64,000 nt of DNA from Flagellimonas hadalis (GTDB lineage Bacteria > Bacteroidota > Bacteroidia > Flavobacteriales > Flavobacteriaceae), in contig NZ_VNIK02000003.1 of NCBI RefSeq assembly GCF_007785775.2, positions 293,478 to 357,477 on the forward strand, in the 5' to 3' direction. Made by a program: the position numbers and the translations under genes. Under the pieces are notes generated by a model. It was not told the origin of the DNA. It saw only the letters and a program-made list of their open reading frames with translations, and ran no database searches. The stretch's first letter is position 1. The number at the start of each line of letters is the position of its first letter. Of the stretch, positions 34,213 through 43,258 are shown one piece after another.

Positions 34213-36216
34213 ATGACTGAATTTCAGCAACAAATACGACAAGGCATCCCCCAACAACTTCCACCTAAAAAGCCATATCCGAAAAACGGCAACCCTGCCC
34301 CAAAACGGAAAGACATCCTTTCCAAAGACGAGAAAAAATTGGCCGTTCAGAATGCACTGCGCTATTTTCCTGAAGCTTGGCATAAAGAGCTTGCCCCAGA
34401 ATTTGCGGAGGAGCTGAAAACTTACGGTCGCATCTACATGCATCGGTTCAAGCCCGATTATGAAATGTACGCACGGCCCATTTCGGAATATCCTGCCAAA
34501 ACACATCAGGCAGCGGCCATTATGCTCATGATCCAGAACAATTTGGATCCTGCCGTGGCACAACATCCCGAGGAACTTATTACCTACGGCGGCAATGGGG
34601 CGGTTTTCCAAAACTGGGCGCAATACCTGCTCACGATGAAATATTTGGCAGAAATGAGCGAAGAACAGACGCTCCATATGTATTCTGGACACCCGATGGG
34701 CCTTTTCCCATCGTCCAAGGAAGCGCCACGAGTGGTGGTCACCAACGGCATGATGATTCCCAACTACTCCAAACCCGATGATTGGGAAAAATACAACGCA
34801 CTTGGCGTAACACAATACGGGCAGATGACGGCTGGTTCCTATATGTACATTGGTCCACAAGGCATTGTCCACGGAACGGCGATTACGGTCATGAATGCAT
34901 TCCGTAAAGTATTGAAGCCAAACGAATCGCCCGAAGGCAAGATCTTTTTGACCGCTGGATTGGGAGGCATGAGCGGTGCACAACCCAAAGCGGGAAATAT
35001 TGCCGGAGGCATCACCATTTGTGCCGAAGTCAATCCCGAAGCTGCCAAAAAACGCCACGACCAAGGTTGGGTTGATGAATTGTTGGTGGATTTAGATCTG
35101 TTGGTGGTTCGCACCAAAGAAGCCGTGGCAAACAAAGAAGTGGTTTCCTTGGCCTATATCGGCAACGTAGTGGATGTTTGGGAACGTTTTTATGAGGAAG
35201 ATATTTTCATTCATTTAGGTTCCGACCAAACCTCCTTGCACAATCCTTGGGCGGGTGGATATTATCCTGTTGGACTTTCGTTTGAGGAGTCCAATGCTTT
35301 GATGGTAGAAAATCCAGAAGCTTTTAAGGAAAAAGTGCAGGAATCGCTTCGGAGACAAATTAATACCATCAACAAACACACGGCAAAGGGCACCTACTTT
35401 TTTGATTATGGCAATGCCTTTTTATTGGAAGTTTCCCGAGCGGGAGGCGATGTGATGGCCGAAAACAACATCGACTTCAGGTATCCGTCCTACGTCCAAG
35501 ATATTTTGGGCCCGATGTGTTTCGATTATGGTTTTGGTCCGTTCCGATGGGTCTGTACCTCGGGCGACCCGAAAGACCTTCAAAAAACGGATGACATTGC
35601 CCTTGAAGTGATGAAAAAGATAAAATCCGAAGCACCGGAAGAAATCCAACAGCAGATGCAGGACAATATCAAATGGATATCCGAAGCGGAACAGAACAAA
35701 TTGGTGGTAGGTTCACAGGCCCGTATTCTTTACGCCGATGCCGAGGGTCGAAGCAAGATTGCCGATGCCTTCAACACGGCCATTGCCAAGGGGGAAATCA
35801 GTGCTCCTGTGGTATTGGGACGCGACCATCACGATGTAAGCGGTACGGACTCTCCCTTTAGGGAGACCAGCAATATTTATGACGGTAGCAAGTTCACCGC
35901 AGATATGGCCATTCAAAATGTGATAGGCGATAGTTTTCGAGGGGCCACTTGGGTTTCCATTCATAACGGTGGAGGCGTTGGCTGGGGAGAAGTGATCAAT
36001 GGTGGATTTGGAATGGTACTCGACGGTTCCGAGGAAGCCTCCAATCGACTGAAAAAGATGCTGTTCTTTGATGTGAACAATGGCATTTCACGAAGAAGTT
36101 GGGCTAGAAACAAAGAAGCCCGCTTTGCCATTGAACGAGAAATGAAGCGTACCCCAGATTTAAAAGTAACTTTGCCGTATCTTGTAGCATCCGATATTTT
36201 GGACCATCTTTTTTGA
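34213..36216 (+). CDS. hutU: Urocanate hydratase
   Basis: A 667-residue NAD-dependent urocanase that makes imidazolonepropionate. It has TYGGNGAVFQNWAQYLLTMKYL, the Rossmann loop TAGLGGMSGAQPKAGNIAGG, and DQTSLHNPWAGGYYPVG. It is about 110 residues longer than the common 550-residue form, the extended type found in Bacteroidota, with extra sequence at the N-terminus and before the C-terminus. It lies 11 bp after hutI and 4 bp before hutG. Confidence 0.96.
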   Translation: MTEFQQQIRQGIPQQLPPKKPYPKNGNPAPKRKDILSKDEKKLAVQNALRYFPEAWHKELAPEFAEELKTYGRIYMHRFKPDYEMYARPISEYPAKTHQAAAIMLMIQNNLDPAVAQHPEELITYGGNGAVFQNWAQYLLTMKYLAEMSEEQTLHMYSGHPMGLFPSSKEAPRVVVTNGMMIPNYSKPDDWEKYNALGVTQYGQMTAGSYMYIGPQGIVHGTAITVMNAFRKVLKPNESPEGKIFLTAGLGGMSGAQPKAGNIAGGITICAEVNPEAAKKRHDQGWVDELLVDLDLLVVRTKEAVANKEVVSLAYIGNVVDVWERFYEEDIFIHLGSDQTSLHNPWAGGYYPVGLSFEESNALMVENPEAFKEKVQESLRRQINTINKHTAKGTYFFDYGNAFLLEVSRAGGDVMAENNIDFRYPSYVQDILGPMCFDYGFGPFRWVCTSGDPKDLQKTDDIALEVMKKIKSEAPEEIQQQMQDNIKWISEAEQNKLVVGSQARILYADAEGRSKIADAFNTAIAKGEISAPVVLGRDHHDVSGTDSPFRETSNIYDGSKFTADMAIQNVIGDSFRGATWVSIHNGGGVGWGEVINGGFGMVLDGSEEASNRLKKMLFFDVNNGISRRSWARNKEARFAIEREMKRTPDLKVTLPYLVASDILDHLF

Positions 36217-36220
36217 TGTG

Positions 36221-37192
36221 ATGAAACATTATGACCCCCCGAAAAAAGACCTTTGGACAGGCAGAATCTCCAATAAATGGCTGTACCTGCACGAAAAAGT
36301 GCATTGCACCCCTTTGGAAGAAATTCCCGAAGCACAGAAAAAATCCATTGCCCTTTTGGGCTATGCCTGCGACGAGGGTGTTCGCCGAAACCAAGGTCGG
36401 GTCGGTGCAGCAGATGGGCCAGATGCCATAAAAAGTAGTTTCGGAAAAATGCCCAACCATTTGGGCAGCAATGTGTTGTTGCACGATGTAGGCTCGGTCG
36501 TTTGTAGCAATGGCGATATGGAATCGGCCCAGGAACAACTTGCCGAAGCCGTGGCCACGCTGTTGGAGAGAAAACAATTCCCCATTGTTTTGGGTGGTGG
36601 ACACGATATGGCCTATGGCCATTATAACGGCATCAAAAAGTATCTGGACGCCAAAAAAGAAGGACAAACCATCGGCATCATTAATTTTGATGCCCATTTC
36701 GACCTTCGGAAAAATACAGAACAGAGCAATTCCGGCACCCCATTTTATCAGATTGTCCAAGATTGCCAGAAAGAAGGCATCGATTTCAATTACCTCTGCC
36801 TCGGCATCCGAAAAGATGCCAACGACCGCCATCTTTTTGAAACGGCGAAGGACCTCAACGTTATTTATGTGATGTGCGAAACGTTTCAGCCTGCTTTTTT
36901 GCAAGAGATCACTACCTTCATCAATGCCTTTACCAAAAATGTGGACCAGGTGTACGTCACCATCGATTTGGATGGATTTTCATCAGCCTTTGCTCCCGGA
37001 GTCAGTGCCGCCTCACCCATGGGCTTTACACCCCACATGGTTTTGGAATGCCTGAAGACCATTATTACTTCGGGCAAACTGATAAGTCTGGATATCGCCG
37101 AAATGAACCCCAAATATGACATTGATGGGCAAACGGCCAAGCTGGCCGCTTCTTTGGTGCACCATGTGGCGCATGCCGTTTCGGGGAGTTGA
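36221..37192 (+). CDS. hutG: Formimidoylglutamase
   Basis: A 323-residue arginase-family enzyme that hydrolyses N-formimino-glutamate to glutamate and formamide, the last step here. Mn ligands are in GGGHDMAYGH, NFDAHFDLR and TIDLDGFSSAFAPGVSA. The frame opens with GTG at 36218, but the next codon, ATG at 36221, is a better start. It completes the four-gene hut set, so the organism can take histidine to glutamate. The operon ends with an inverted-repeat element rather than a plain terminator. Confidence 0.93.
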   Translation: MKHYDPPKKDLWTGRISNKWLYLHEKVHCTPLEEIPEAQKKSIALLGYACDEGVRRNQGRVGAADGPDAIKSSFGKMPNHLGSNVLLHDVGSVVCSNGDMESAQEQLAEAVATLLERKQFPIVLGGGHDMAYGHYNGIKKYLDAKKEGQTIGIINFDAHFDLRKNTEQSNSGTPFYQIVQDCQKEGIDFNYLCLGIRKDANDRHLFETAKDLNVIYVMCETFQPAFLQEITTFINAFTKNVDQVYVTIDLDGFSSAFAPGVSAASPMGFTPHMVLECLKTIITSGKLISLDIAEMNPKYDIDGQTAKLAASLVHHVAHAVSGS

Positions 37193-37200
37193 TTTACTTA

Positions 37201-37261
37201 TCAGGTCGAGCGCAGTCGAGACCGTAGACCGTAAGACCTCTCGACTGCGCTCGAGGTGACA
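37201..37261. repeat. Inverted-repeat element after hutG
   Basis: Copies at 37201-37223 and 37235-37261 face each other across about 11 bp. Both carry the TCGAGCGCAGTCGAGA-type core. The position, 8 bp after the hutG stop, would put a strong hairpin at the end of the hut mRNA, where it could block 3' exonucleases. Confidence 0.88.
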
Positions 37262-37354
37262 CTATTCCCAATTCATAAAGGTAAGATTCCGCCCTGCAGC
37301 GGAATTTGTTCAACCATCAATTTTGAATTATGTTCAAATTTGGGTTTCGCAAAC

Positions 37355-37461
37355 AAAAAAAGCCTTCCAAAAGGAAAGCCTTTCATTGGCGAGCATCGGT
37401 TTGATGCTTCAACCTGATTCCAATCATCGCGACTGGAATCCAACACAACGTTGCAAAGATA
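37355..37461 (-). ncRNA. Candidate small RNA with three hairpins
   Basis: On the minus strand a -7 element TATCTTTG (37461-37454) is followed by hairpin 1 GATTCCAGTC/GATTGGAATC (37440-37416), hairpin 2 AGCATC/GATGCT (37408-37392) and a terminator stem GCTTTCC/GGAAGGC (37379-37362) with seven T (37361-37355). Hairpin 1 and the terminator each contain one pair that is G-U on the minus strand but an A-C mismatch on the plus strand, so the minus strand is the transcribed one. The RNA would be about 90 nt. It has no good open frame. It could belong to a known flavobacterial RNA class such as Flavo-1, which I cannot check here. Confidence 0.62.
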
Positions 37462-37531
37462 ACAAAGGTTTTGGATTTATATGTTTCTAAAGCTCCTTTT
37501 TGAAATCACGTCTTTTAAATTCGCTGTTTAT

Positions 37532-37620
37532 TGTCAGGTCGAGCGCAGTCGAGACCTCTTAAAATTGCCACTCCCTAAACTATCTCTCGACTGCGCTCAG
37601 GATGACAGCTCGAGATGACA
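37532..37620. repeat. Inverted-repeat element after umuD, with extra tail
   Basis: The left copy (37532-37559) and right copy (37581-37605) are opposed members of the same family. The right copy carries CTCAGGATGACA instead of CTCGAGATGACA, and a further CTCGAGATGACA tail follows (37609-37620), which looks like an internal slip or partial second insertion. Confidence 0.82.
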
Positions 37621-37639
37621 TTGACACATTTTTGAAAAA

Positions 37640-38089
37640 TCAAAGTGCCTTGATGACATAAGTGACCACCCCCCAAATCAACAGATCACTGTCCTTGGAT
37701 ACTTTGATGGGTTTGTAGTTCTCATTTTCAGGCATCAATGTGATGGTATTTTTTCCCATATGCAGTCGTTTCACCGTGAATTCCCCGTCCAAAAAACAAA
37801 CGGCTATTTTGCCATGTTCTGCCTCCAAGCTGCGGTCAATGACCAAAAGATCCCCATCATCAAGTCCGGCCCCGATCATCGATTTTCCGCTTACCCTTGC
37901 ATAGAAGGTCGCCTCCTTGTTCTTGATCAACGTTCGGTCAAGACTGATCCGTTTTTCCTTAAAATCATCCGCAGGGGAGGGAAATCCTGCAGAAACGGTG
38001 TTGTTGGATATGGGAACGCCTTTTTTCTTTTCCTCATCTGGTGTAAAAAAAGTGAGCGGTTCGGTATGCATCGGTTTTTTAGGGGTCAT
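37640..38089 (-). CDS. umuD: UmuD-like S24 peptidase
   Basis: A 149-residue LexA/UmuD-type self-cleaving protein. The cleavage pair Ala34-Gly35 in TVSAGFPSPADD, catalytic Ser70 in SGKSMIG and catalytic Lys107 in FTVKRL are all present. There is no N-terminal DNA-binding domain, so it is UmuD rather than LexA. With UmuC it forms the error-prone polymerase V after RecA-driven cleavage. Its ATG overlaps the umuC stop (ATGA), with umuC first, the reverse of the E. coli order. Confidence 0.93.
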   Translation of the reverse strand: MTPKKPMHTEPLTFFTPDEEKKKGVPISNNTVSAGFPSPADDFKEKRISLDRTLIKNKEATFYARVSGKSMIGAGLDDGDLLVIDRSLEAEHGKIAVCFLDGEFTVKRLHMGKNTITLMPENENYKPIKVSKDSDLLIWGVVTYVIKAL

Positions 38090-39345
38090 TTTACCGTAAT
38101 GATTTCATTGATGTTTGTGGTATATCTTGGGGAAAGGTGTTCTTGTCGCATCTTCCAGGTCCTTTCCAGATCCTGATTGGCAATCTTCATCTTATGGCCC
38201 CCGTACTTGTCATTGATGCCATCCATCACCTGCATGAGCTTTTGATGTTTTGGGTTCTCGGACAGAAACAGATCCAATTGCCTTGTGTTGGTGGGCACCA
38301 GTCCTGACACAATCACCCCGGCTTTCTTGTATTTGATCGCAGGCTTGAAAAGTGCAATTGCCGCCTTGACGGCATAGTTGCTTATGGTAAGGCTGGAATC
38401 CGTGGTGTAGGGTAAGGTAACGATAAGGCTGCCCCTATCCTGTGGTTCATCCTTCTTATGTCTGTCGCTTCGCAAAAACACCACAATGTGGTTGCAACTA
38501 CTGCCCTGGCTTCTTAATTTTTCGGCACAACTGCTGGCAAAGGTGGAGATGCGTTCCTTTATATTTTCGATATCGGAATAGGTACTTTCAAAGCTTCTTG
38601 TGGTGGCTATGGCCTTTTTATCGCGGGTATCATCATCCAAGTCCAATGTGGGGATTCCCTGCAGGTCTTTTTTCAATCGCAGCCCAATGACCGCCATTTG
38701 TTTCCGCACCCATTCATCTGACAATTGGGTAAAATCGTAGGCCGTTTTTACATTTTGGGTCTGAACACGTTTCAAGTTTCCATGCCCAATGCCCCAAACA
38801 CTCTCAATTTTGGTCCATTTCAATGCTTTTATACGCCTTTCCTCGGACTGGATGACATATACGCCTCCCGTCCTTGACTTCAACTTTTTGGCAATCTTGT
38901 TGGCAACCTTGGCCAAGGCCTTTGTGGGAGCAATGCCTATGCTGATGGGAATGCCGGTACATTTTTGTACAGTTCGTTGAATTTCTCTTCCATAAGCTTC
39001 AAAATCGCAGTTATTAAATCCTTCAAACTTTAAAAAGGCCTCGTCCACACTGTACACCTCCAAATCGGGCGTAAATGTGCCCAAAATGTTCATCACCCGG
39101 GTGCTCATATCACCATATAGGGGATAATTGGAGGAAAAGACCTTGATTCCCTTCTCCTTACAAAAATGTCTATATTTAAATTCTGGGGCGGCCATCGGCA
39201 ATCCAAGTGCTTTTGCCTCATCGCTACGCGAAATGAAACAACCATCGTTATTGGACAAAATGGCCACGGGAACGTTATTGAACTGGGGCTGAAAGGCCCG
39301 TTCACACGAAGCATAGAAGTTATTGCAATCCACCAAGGCAAACAT
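38086..39345 (-). CDS. umuC: Translesion DNA polymerase V catalytic subunit
   Basis: A 419-residue Y-family polymerase. MFALVDCNNFYASCERAFQP gives the first catalytic Asp and steric-gate Phe/Tyr; YSVDEAFLKFEG gives the acidic pair; then the helix-hairpin-helix ESVWGIGHGNLKR and a C-terminal DUF4113-like tail with INDKYGG. It copies past lesions under DNA damage. It begins 24 bp after the acyl-CoA dehydrogenase stop, and no inverted-repeat damage box is obvious in that gap, so the SOS control is unclear. Confidence 0.95.
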   Translation of the reverse strand: MFALVDCNNFYASCERAFQPQFNNVPVAILSNNDGCFISRSDEAKALGLPMAAPEFKYRHFCKEKGIKVFSSNYPLYGDMSTRVMNILGTFTPDLEVYSVDEAFLKFEGFNNCDFEAYGREIQRTVQKCTGIPISIGIAPTKALAKVANKIAKKLKSRTGGVYVIQSEERRIKALKWTKIESVWGIGHGNLKRVQTQNVKTAYDFTQLSDEWVRKQMAVIGLRLKKDLQGIPTLDLDDDTRDKKAIATTRSFESTYSDIENIKERISTFASSCAEKLRSQGSSCNHIVVFLRSDRHKKDEPQDRGSLIVTLPYTTDSSLTISNYAVKAAIALFKPAIKYKKAGVIVSGLVPTNTRQLDLFLSENPKHQKLMQVMDGINDKYGGHKMKIANQDLERTWKMRQEHLSPRYTTNINEIITVK

Positions 39346-39369
39346 GCCTAAAAGTAGTGAAATAGCAGG

Positions 39370-40548
39370 TTACTTAAAAGCAGGAATACCGGTAATATCA
39401 GCCCCTGTTATCAACAAATGGATGTCGTGTGTCCCTTCATATGTGATCACACTTTCGAGGTTCATCATGTGGCGCATAATGCTGTATTCGCCAGTGATGC
39501 CCATACCTCCCAACATCTGTCGCGCTTCCCGGGCAATCTTGATGGCCATTTCCACGTTGTTTCGTTTCGCCATGGAAATTTGGGCCGTAGTTGCCCTTCC
39601 TTCATTCTTCAATTGCCCCAAACGAAACGCCAACAATTGTGCTTTGGTAATTTCCGTGATCATTTCGGCCAATTTTTTCTGCTGAAGTTGAAACGCCGCA
39701 ATGGGTTTCCCAAACTGGATGCGTTCCTTGGCATAGCGCAAAGCGGTATCATAGCAATCCATGGCAGCGCCAATGGCTCCCCAAGCGATACCGTAGCGAG
39801 CAGAATCGAGACAACCCAATGGGGCACCCAATCCGCTTTTGTTGGGCAAGAGGTTTTCCTTGGGCACTTTTACGTTGTCGAAAATCAGTTCTCCCGTGGC
39901 GGATGCGCGCAACGACCATTTGTTGTGGGTTTCCGGAGTTGAAAATCCTTCCATACCTCGTTCCACGATCAGACCGTGGATCCTACCTTCTTCATTCTTG
40001 GCCCAAACTACCGCTACATCAGCAAAGGGCGAATTGGAAATCCAGAGTTTGGCCCCGTTCAAAAGGTAATGATTGCCCATATCCTTGAACTTGGTTTCCA
40101 TGCCGCCAGGATTGGACCCGTGATTGGGTTCGGTCAAACCGAAACAGCCCATCCATTCACCAGAGGCCAATTTGGGCAAATATTTTTTCCGTTGCTCCTC
40201 GTTGCCATACGCAAAAATGGGGTACATCACCAAAGAAGATTGAACGGATGCCGTGGATCGGACCCCACTGTCACCACGTTCAATTTCTTGCATGATCAGT
40301 CCGTAACTGATCTGATCCAATCCGGCACCTCCATATTGTTCGGGAATATACGGCCCGAAGGCTCCGATCTCTGCCAAGCCACCAATAATCTGTTTGGGGA
40401 ATTCCGCCTTTTGGGCAAATTCCTCAATGATGGGGGATATGTCCCGCTTTACCCACTGACGGGCCGCATCACGGACCAGTTTATGTTCTTCGGAAAGCAG
40501 GTCATCCAAATTGTAGTAATCCGGGGCTTCAAATAAATCGGGCTTCAT
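39370..40548 (-). CDS. Acyl-CoA dehydrogenase, glutaryl-CoA dehydrogenase type
   Basis: A 392-residue flavoenzyme. FGLTEPNHGSNPGGMET binds FAD, WISNSPFADVAVVWAK follows, and the catalytic Glu lies in ITYEGTHDIH near the C-terminus, the position and context seen in glutaryl-CoA dehydrogenase. The N-terminal DLFEAPDYYNLDDLLSEEHKLVRD also fits that branch. It would turn glutaryl-CoA into crotonyl-CoA in lysine/tryptophan breakdown. No other gene of the pathway is nearby, so the substrate is inferred from resemblance alone. Confidence 0.85.
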   Translation of the reverse strand: MKPDLFEAPDYYNLDDLLSEEHKLVRDAARQWVKRDISPIIEEFAQKAEFPKQIIGGLAEIGAFGPYIPEQYGGAGLDQISYGLIMQEIERGDSGVRSTASVQSSLVMYPIFAYGNEEQRKKYLPKLASGEWMGCFGLTEPNHGSNPGGMETKFKDMGNHYLLNGAKLWISNSPFADVAVVWAKNEEGRIHGLIVERGMEGFSTPETHNKWSLRASATGELIFDNVKVPKENLLPNKSGLGAPLGCLDSARYGIAWGAIGAAMDCYDTALRYAKERIQFGKPIAAFQLQQKKLAEMITEITKAQLLAFRLGQLKNEGRATTAQISMAKRNNVEMAIKIAREARQMLGGMGITGEYSIMRHMMNLESVITYEGTHDIHLLITGADITGIPAFK

Positions 40549-40604
40549 TCGGTTTATTTTTAATCAAATATACTGACGAAATATAACATTTCATTGGGAC
40601 ATTG

Positions 40605-41318
40605 TTACATTTTCAAATAAAATGCTTCGGTCAATCTGATGTATTCTTTGGTGTATTGGTGTCTTCCTTCCTCGATGACCAATTCATCAATGTACGTTTC
40701 AACTTCTTGGAAACCCAATTCCATGAGGCTCCTTTTGAATTCGACCTTGGGATTTCCCTTGACCCGAGTGATACGGATTGGGTGCAAACCTGAAGTTGCC
40801 GCCAGTTCCAAGAACCTCTGCTCTTCTTTGTAAGGTATGATAACGGAAAATAGGCCTCTTTCGGACAACAGTTTCGAAACGCCTTTCAACAGTTCATCAA
40901 ACGGAAGGGAGCTGCTTTGCCTTGCCTGATCGCGTAGGCTGTCGCCACTAGCCATTTCCTCGGAATAAAAGGGTGGGTTGGAAACGATCAAATCGTATCG
41001 ATCCTCGATTTCATCAACAAACTCATCAAAACCGGCATGGTAACAAAACAAACGGTCCGCCCAAGGCGAGCCCTCAAAATTGGCGACACATTGTTCATAG
41101 GCGTTTTCATCCAACTCAATGGCATCAATGGTTTCCGCCGTTGACCGCTGTGCCAACTGGAGTGCGATGAGTCCAGTTCCTGCGCCAATGTCCAAAATGG
41201 AATTGGGTTGATGGACCAAAGAGGCCCAGGCACCCAAAAGCACCCCATCGGTGCCCACTTTCATGGCGCATTGATCTTGGCGGACAGTAAACTGTTTAAA
41301 GTGAAAAGTGTTTTTCAC
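40605..41318 (-). CDS. trmN6: tRNA1(Val) (adenine(37)-N6)-methyltransferase-like
   Basis: A protein of about 237 residues with a class I SAM-binding fold: LDIGAGTGLIALQLAQR (motif I), acidic AIELDENAYEQC, and the N6-adenine catalytic SNPPFYSEE. The N-terminus NTFHFKQFTVRQDQCAMKVGTDGVLLGAW is the TrmN6/YfiC pattern. The frame opens with TTG at 41327; GTG at 41318 fits the family start better. It probably methylates A37 of tRNA-Val. It has no operon partner. Confidence 0.87.
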   Translation of the reverse strand: MKNTFHFKQFTVRQDQCAMKVGTDGVLLGAWASLVHQPNSILDIGAGTGLIALQLAQRSTAETIDAIELDENAYEQCVANFEGSPWADRLFCYHAGFDEFVDEIEDRYDLIVSNPPFYSEEMASGDSLRDQARQSSSLPFDELLKGVSKLLSERGLFSVIIPYKEEQRFLELAATSGLHPIRITRVKGNPKVEFKRSLMELGFQEVETYIDELVIEEGRHQYTKEYIRLTEAFYLKM

Positions 41319-41352
41319 AAATTTCAATAATTAAATTCCAAATTCCATTGAA

Positions 41353-41700
41353 CTATTGGGCCTTATAAATAATCGCTGACAAAATTTTTCGCAACTCATC
41401 CGCCTCAACGATTAGCTTTTCAAAGTCTCCTTCAAAGTGTTTATTTTGATCTTTTAGAAGTCTGAGCCAATATTTGGCTTCCTTAGCTTCTTTTCTAGCA
41501 ATTTTCAATCGAAAGATAAGATCCTTGTCTCCTAATTTTTCGTTCGCCTCTATATAATTTGCTCCGACAGAACCAGAAGAACGAACCAATTGTTTTCCAT
41601 CCTGGATATTTGAAATAGTTTTAGGAAGTTCTTTTACAGTTAAACGACAGGACTTAGCAAACAAAAAGGTCCTTTCTTCCAAATCATACACTTTCTCCAT
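41353..41700 (-). CDS. Four-helix-bundle protein of the S23/IVP family
   Basis: A 115-residue, all-alpha protein. YDLEERTFLFAKSCRLTVKEL, QLVRSSGSVGANYIEANEKLG and KIARKEAKEAKYWLRLL are the family hallmarks. Relatives are encoded in intervening sequences of 23S rRNA or serve as accessory (Avd) proteins of diversity-generating retroelements; many stand alone as here. No reverse transcriptase or rRNA is in the window. Its base composition is more AT-rich than its neighbours, which fits a mobile history. Confidence 0.88.
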   Translation of the reverse strand: MEKVYDLEERTFLFAKSCRLTVKELPKTISNIQDGKQLVRSSGSVGANYIEANEKLGDKDLIFRLKIARKEAKEAKYWLRLLKDQNKHFEGDFEKLIVEADELRKILSAIIYKAQ

Positions 41701-41783
41701 TAATTTTTTGGAATTTGGTATTTGGAGGTTGCTGATTTGCTCAAATATAAATTAACAAAACCACTTCAACTAACAAAATGAGC

Positions 41784-43211
41784 TTACTCATTTAATCGTC
41801 CTGGTTCCCGGTTTTCACTTCCTTCGATTTCCAGCAGTGAATCTCCCAATCGCTGCCGCATACGATTGGCCAAAACTTTTATCTCTGCTACGATTTCTGG
41901 ATTTTCTTCCGCAACATTATGGGTCTCACCCACATCGTTCACTACATCATAGAGTTCCATCTCCTCCATATCGACCATTCTATACTCGCCCGGCATGCCA
42001 TCTTTTCCGGGTTTTTGCCCATCCATGGTTCGATATCGGTGTGGGAAATATAATTTCCACTTTCCATAGCGTACCCCAAATAGTTCGTTCACTCTATAAT
42101 AAAAGAAATAAGCATCTTGAACGGGAACCGTCCGCTCCCCGCTGAGAATGTCCCACACACTTTTTCCATCAATAGTGGTTTGTGGCAATTCCGCCTCTGT
42201 AAGCTCCGCAATCGTAGGCAGCAGGTCAATGGCCATCATCGGCACATCAATGACCTTTCCTCCTTTGAGTTTTTTTGGATATTTGATGATACAGGGTTCT
42301 CGTTGTCCTCCCTCCCAAGCAGTACCTTTCCCCTCGCGAAGGGGCAACGCACTCCCAGCATGGTTTCCATAAGAAAGCCAAGGACCGTTGTCCGAAGTAA
42401 AGATGACCATGGTGTCGTCCTCCAACCCATTATCCTTGAGTGCTTTGATGATTTGTCCCACGGACCAGTCAATCTCCATGATGACATCACCGTACAACCC
42501 CCTTTCCGACTTGCCCTTGAACTTATCTGACACGAACAATGGCACATGGGGCTGTGGATGTGGCACATATAGAAAAAACGGACGGTCTTTGTTCCTTTTG
42601 ATAAAATCGACGCTTCTTTCGGTAATTTGTGTCGTCAGTTGGGATTGGTCGATCAAGGTATCGATTACCGTTTCATTTTCATAGAGCGGTAGGTCTGGAA
42701 AATTGAAAATGGTTCCCTGTTGGGGGTGGTAAGGCCACATATCATTCGAGTATGGAATCCCAAACCATTCGTCGAAACCGTGTCGGGTGGGTAAAAACTC
42801 TTTATGGTGCCCCAAATGCCATTTACCGTAAATGGCAGTGGCATACCCTTTTTTCTTCAACATTTCGGCAATGGTGGTTTCCGAAGCGTTGATTCCATGT
42901 GTATTATCGGGGCCCAAAGCATTGTGGATGCCAATTCGATTGGGATAACACCCTGTCAGGATCCCTGCCCTTGATGCCGAGCAGACTGCCTGGGCGGCAT
43001 AGTAATGGGTCAATTGCAGTCCATCTGCTGCCATTTGGTCCAAATTAGGGGTCTTTATGTCCGGAGAGCCAAAAACCCCCACATCCTGATAGCCCTGATC
43101 ATCCGTGAAAATCAGTATAATGTTTGGGGTACGTTCTGTTACAGTGGGCTGTGTTTTCTTATCACCACATGAGGTTAAGCCAATGGCTATAAGAAGAAGA
43201 TATATACGCAT
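41784..43211 (-). CDS. Lipoprotein sulfatase
   Basis: A 475-residue S1-family sulfatase with a lipoprotein signal (GLTSC, Cys15), so it is membrane-anchored, probably facing the periplasm or cell surface. IILIFTDDQGYQD binds calcium; CSASR (77-81) is the Cys-type formylglycine site CxAxR, needing maturation by an anaerobic or oxygen-dependent sulfatase-modifying enzyme that is not in the window. GKWHLGHHKEFLPTRHGFDEW and FTSDNGPWLSYGNHAGSALPLREGKGTAWEGGQREP complete the active site. It may desulfate algal polysaccharides or other sulfate esters; no neighbouring glycoside hydrolase helps to decide. Confidence 0.92.
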   Translation of the reverse strand: MRIYLLLIAIGLTSCGDKKTQPTVTERTPNIILIFTDDQGYQDVGVFGSPDIKTPNLDQMAADGLQLTHYYAAQAVCSASRAGILTGCYPNRIGIHNALGPDNTHGINASETTIAEMLKKKGYATAIYGKWHLGHHKEFLPTRHGFDEWFGIPYSNDMWPYHPQQGTIFNFPDLPLYENETVIDTLIDQSQLTTQITERSVDFIKRNKDRPFFLYVPHPQPHVPLFVSDKFKGKSERGLYGDVIMEIDWSVGQIIKALKDNGLEDDTMVIFTSDNGPWLSYGNHAGSALPLREGKGTAWEGGQREPCIIKYPKKLKGGKVIDVPMMAIDLLPTIAELTEAELPQTTIDGKSVWDILSGERTVPVQDAYFFYYRVNELFGVRYGKWKLYFPHRYRTMDGQKPGKDGMPGEYRMVDMEEMELYDVVNDVGETHNVAEENPEIVAEIKVLANRMRQRLGDSLLEIEGSENREPGRLNE

Positions 43212-43258
43212 AGTGCAATCTAAAATAATCCTCTTAAATATAGGCTTAAATCTACTAT

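Noticed and set aside
34198..35064. A 288-codon minus-strand frame inside hutU
   Set aside because: Shadow of hutU; no domain, and the hut operon reads through on the plus strand.
41353..41700. Diversity-generating retroelement, suggested by the Avd-like four-helix protein
   Set aside because: No reverse transcriptase, template repeat or variable repeat is present nearby; the protein stands alone.
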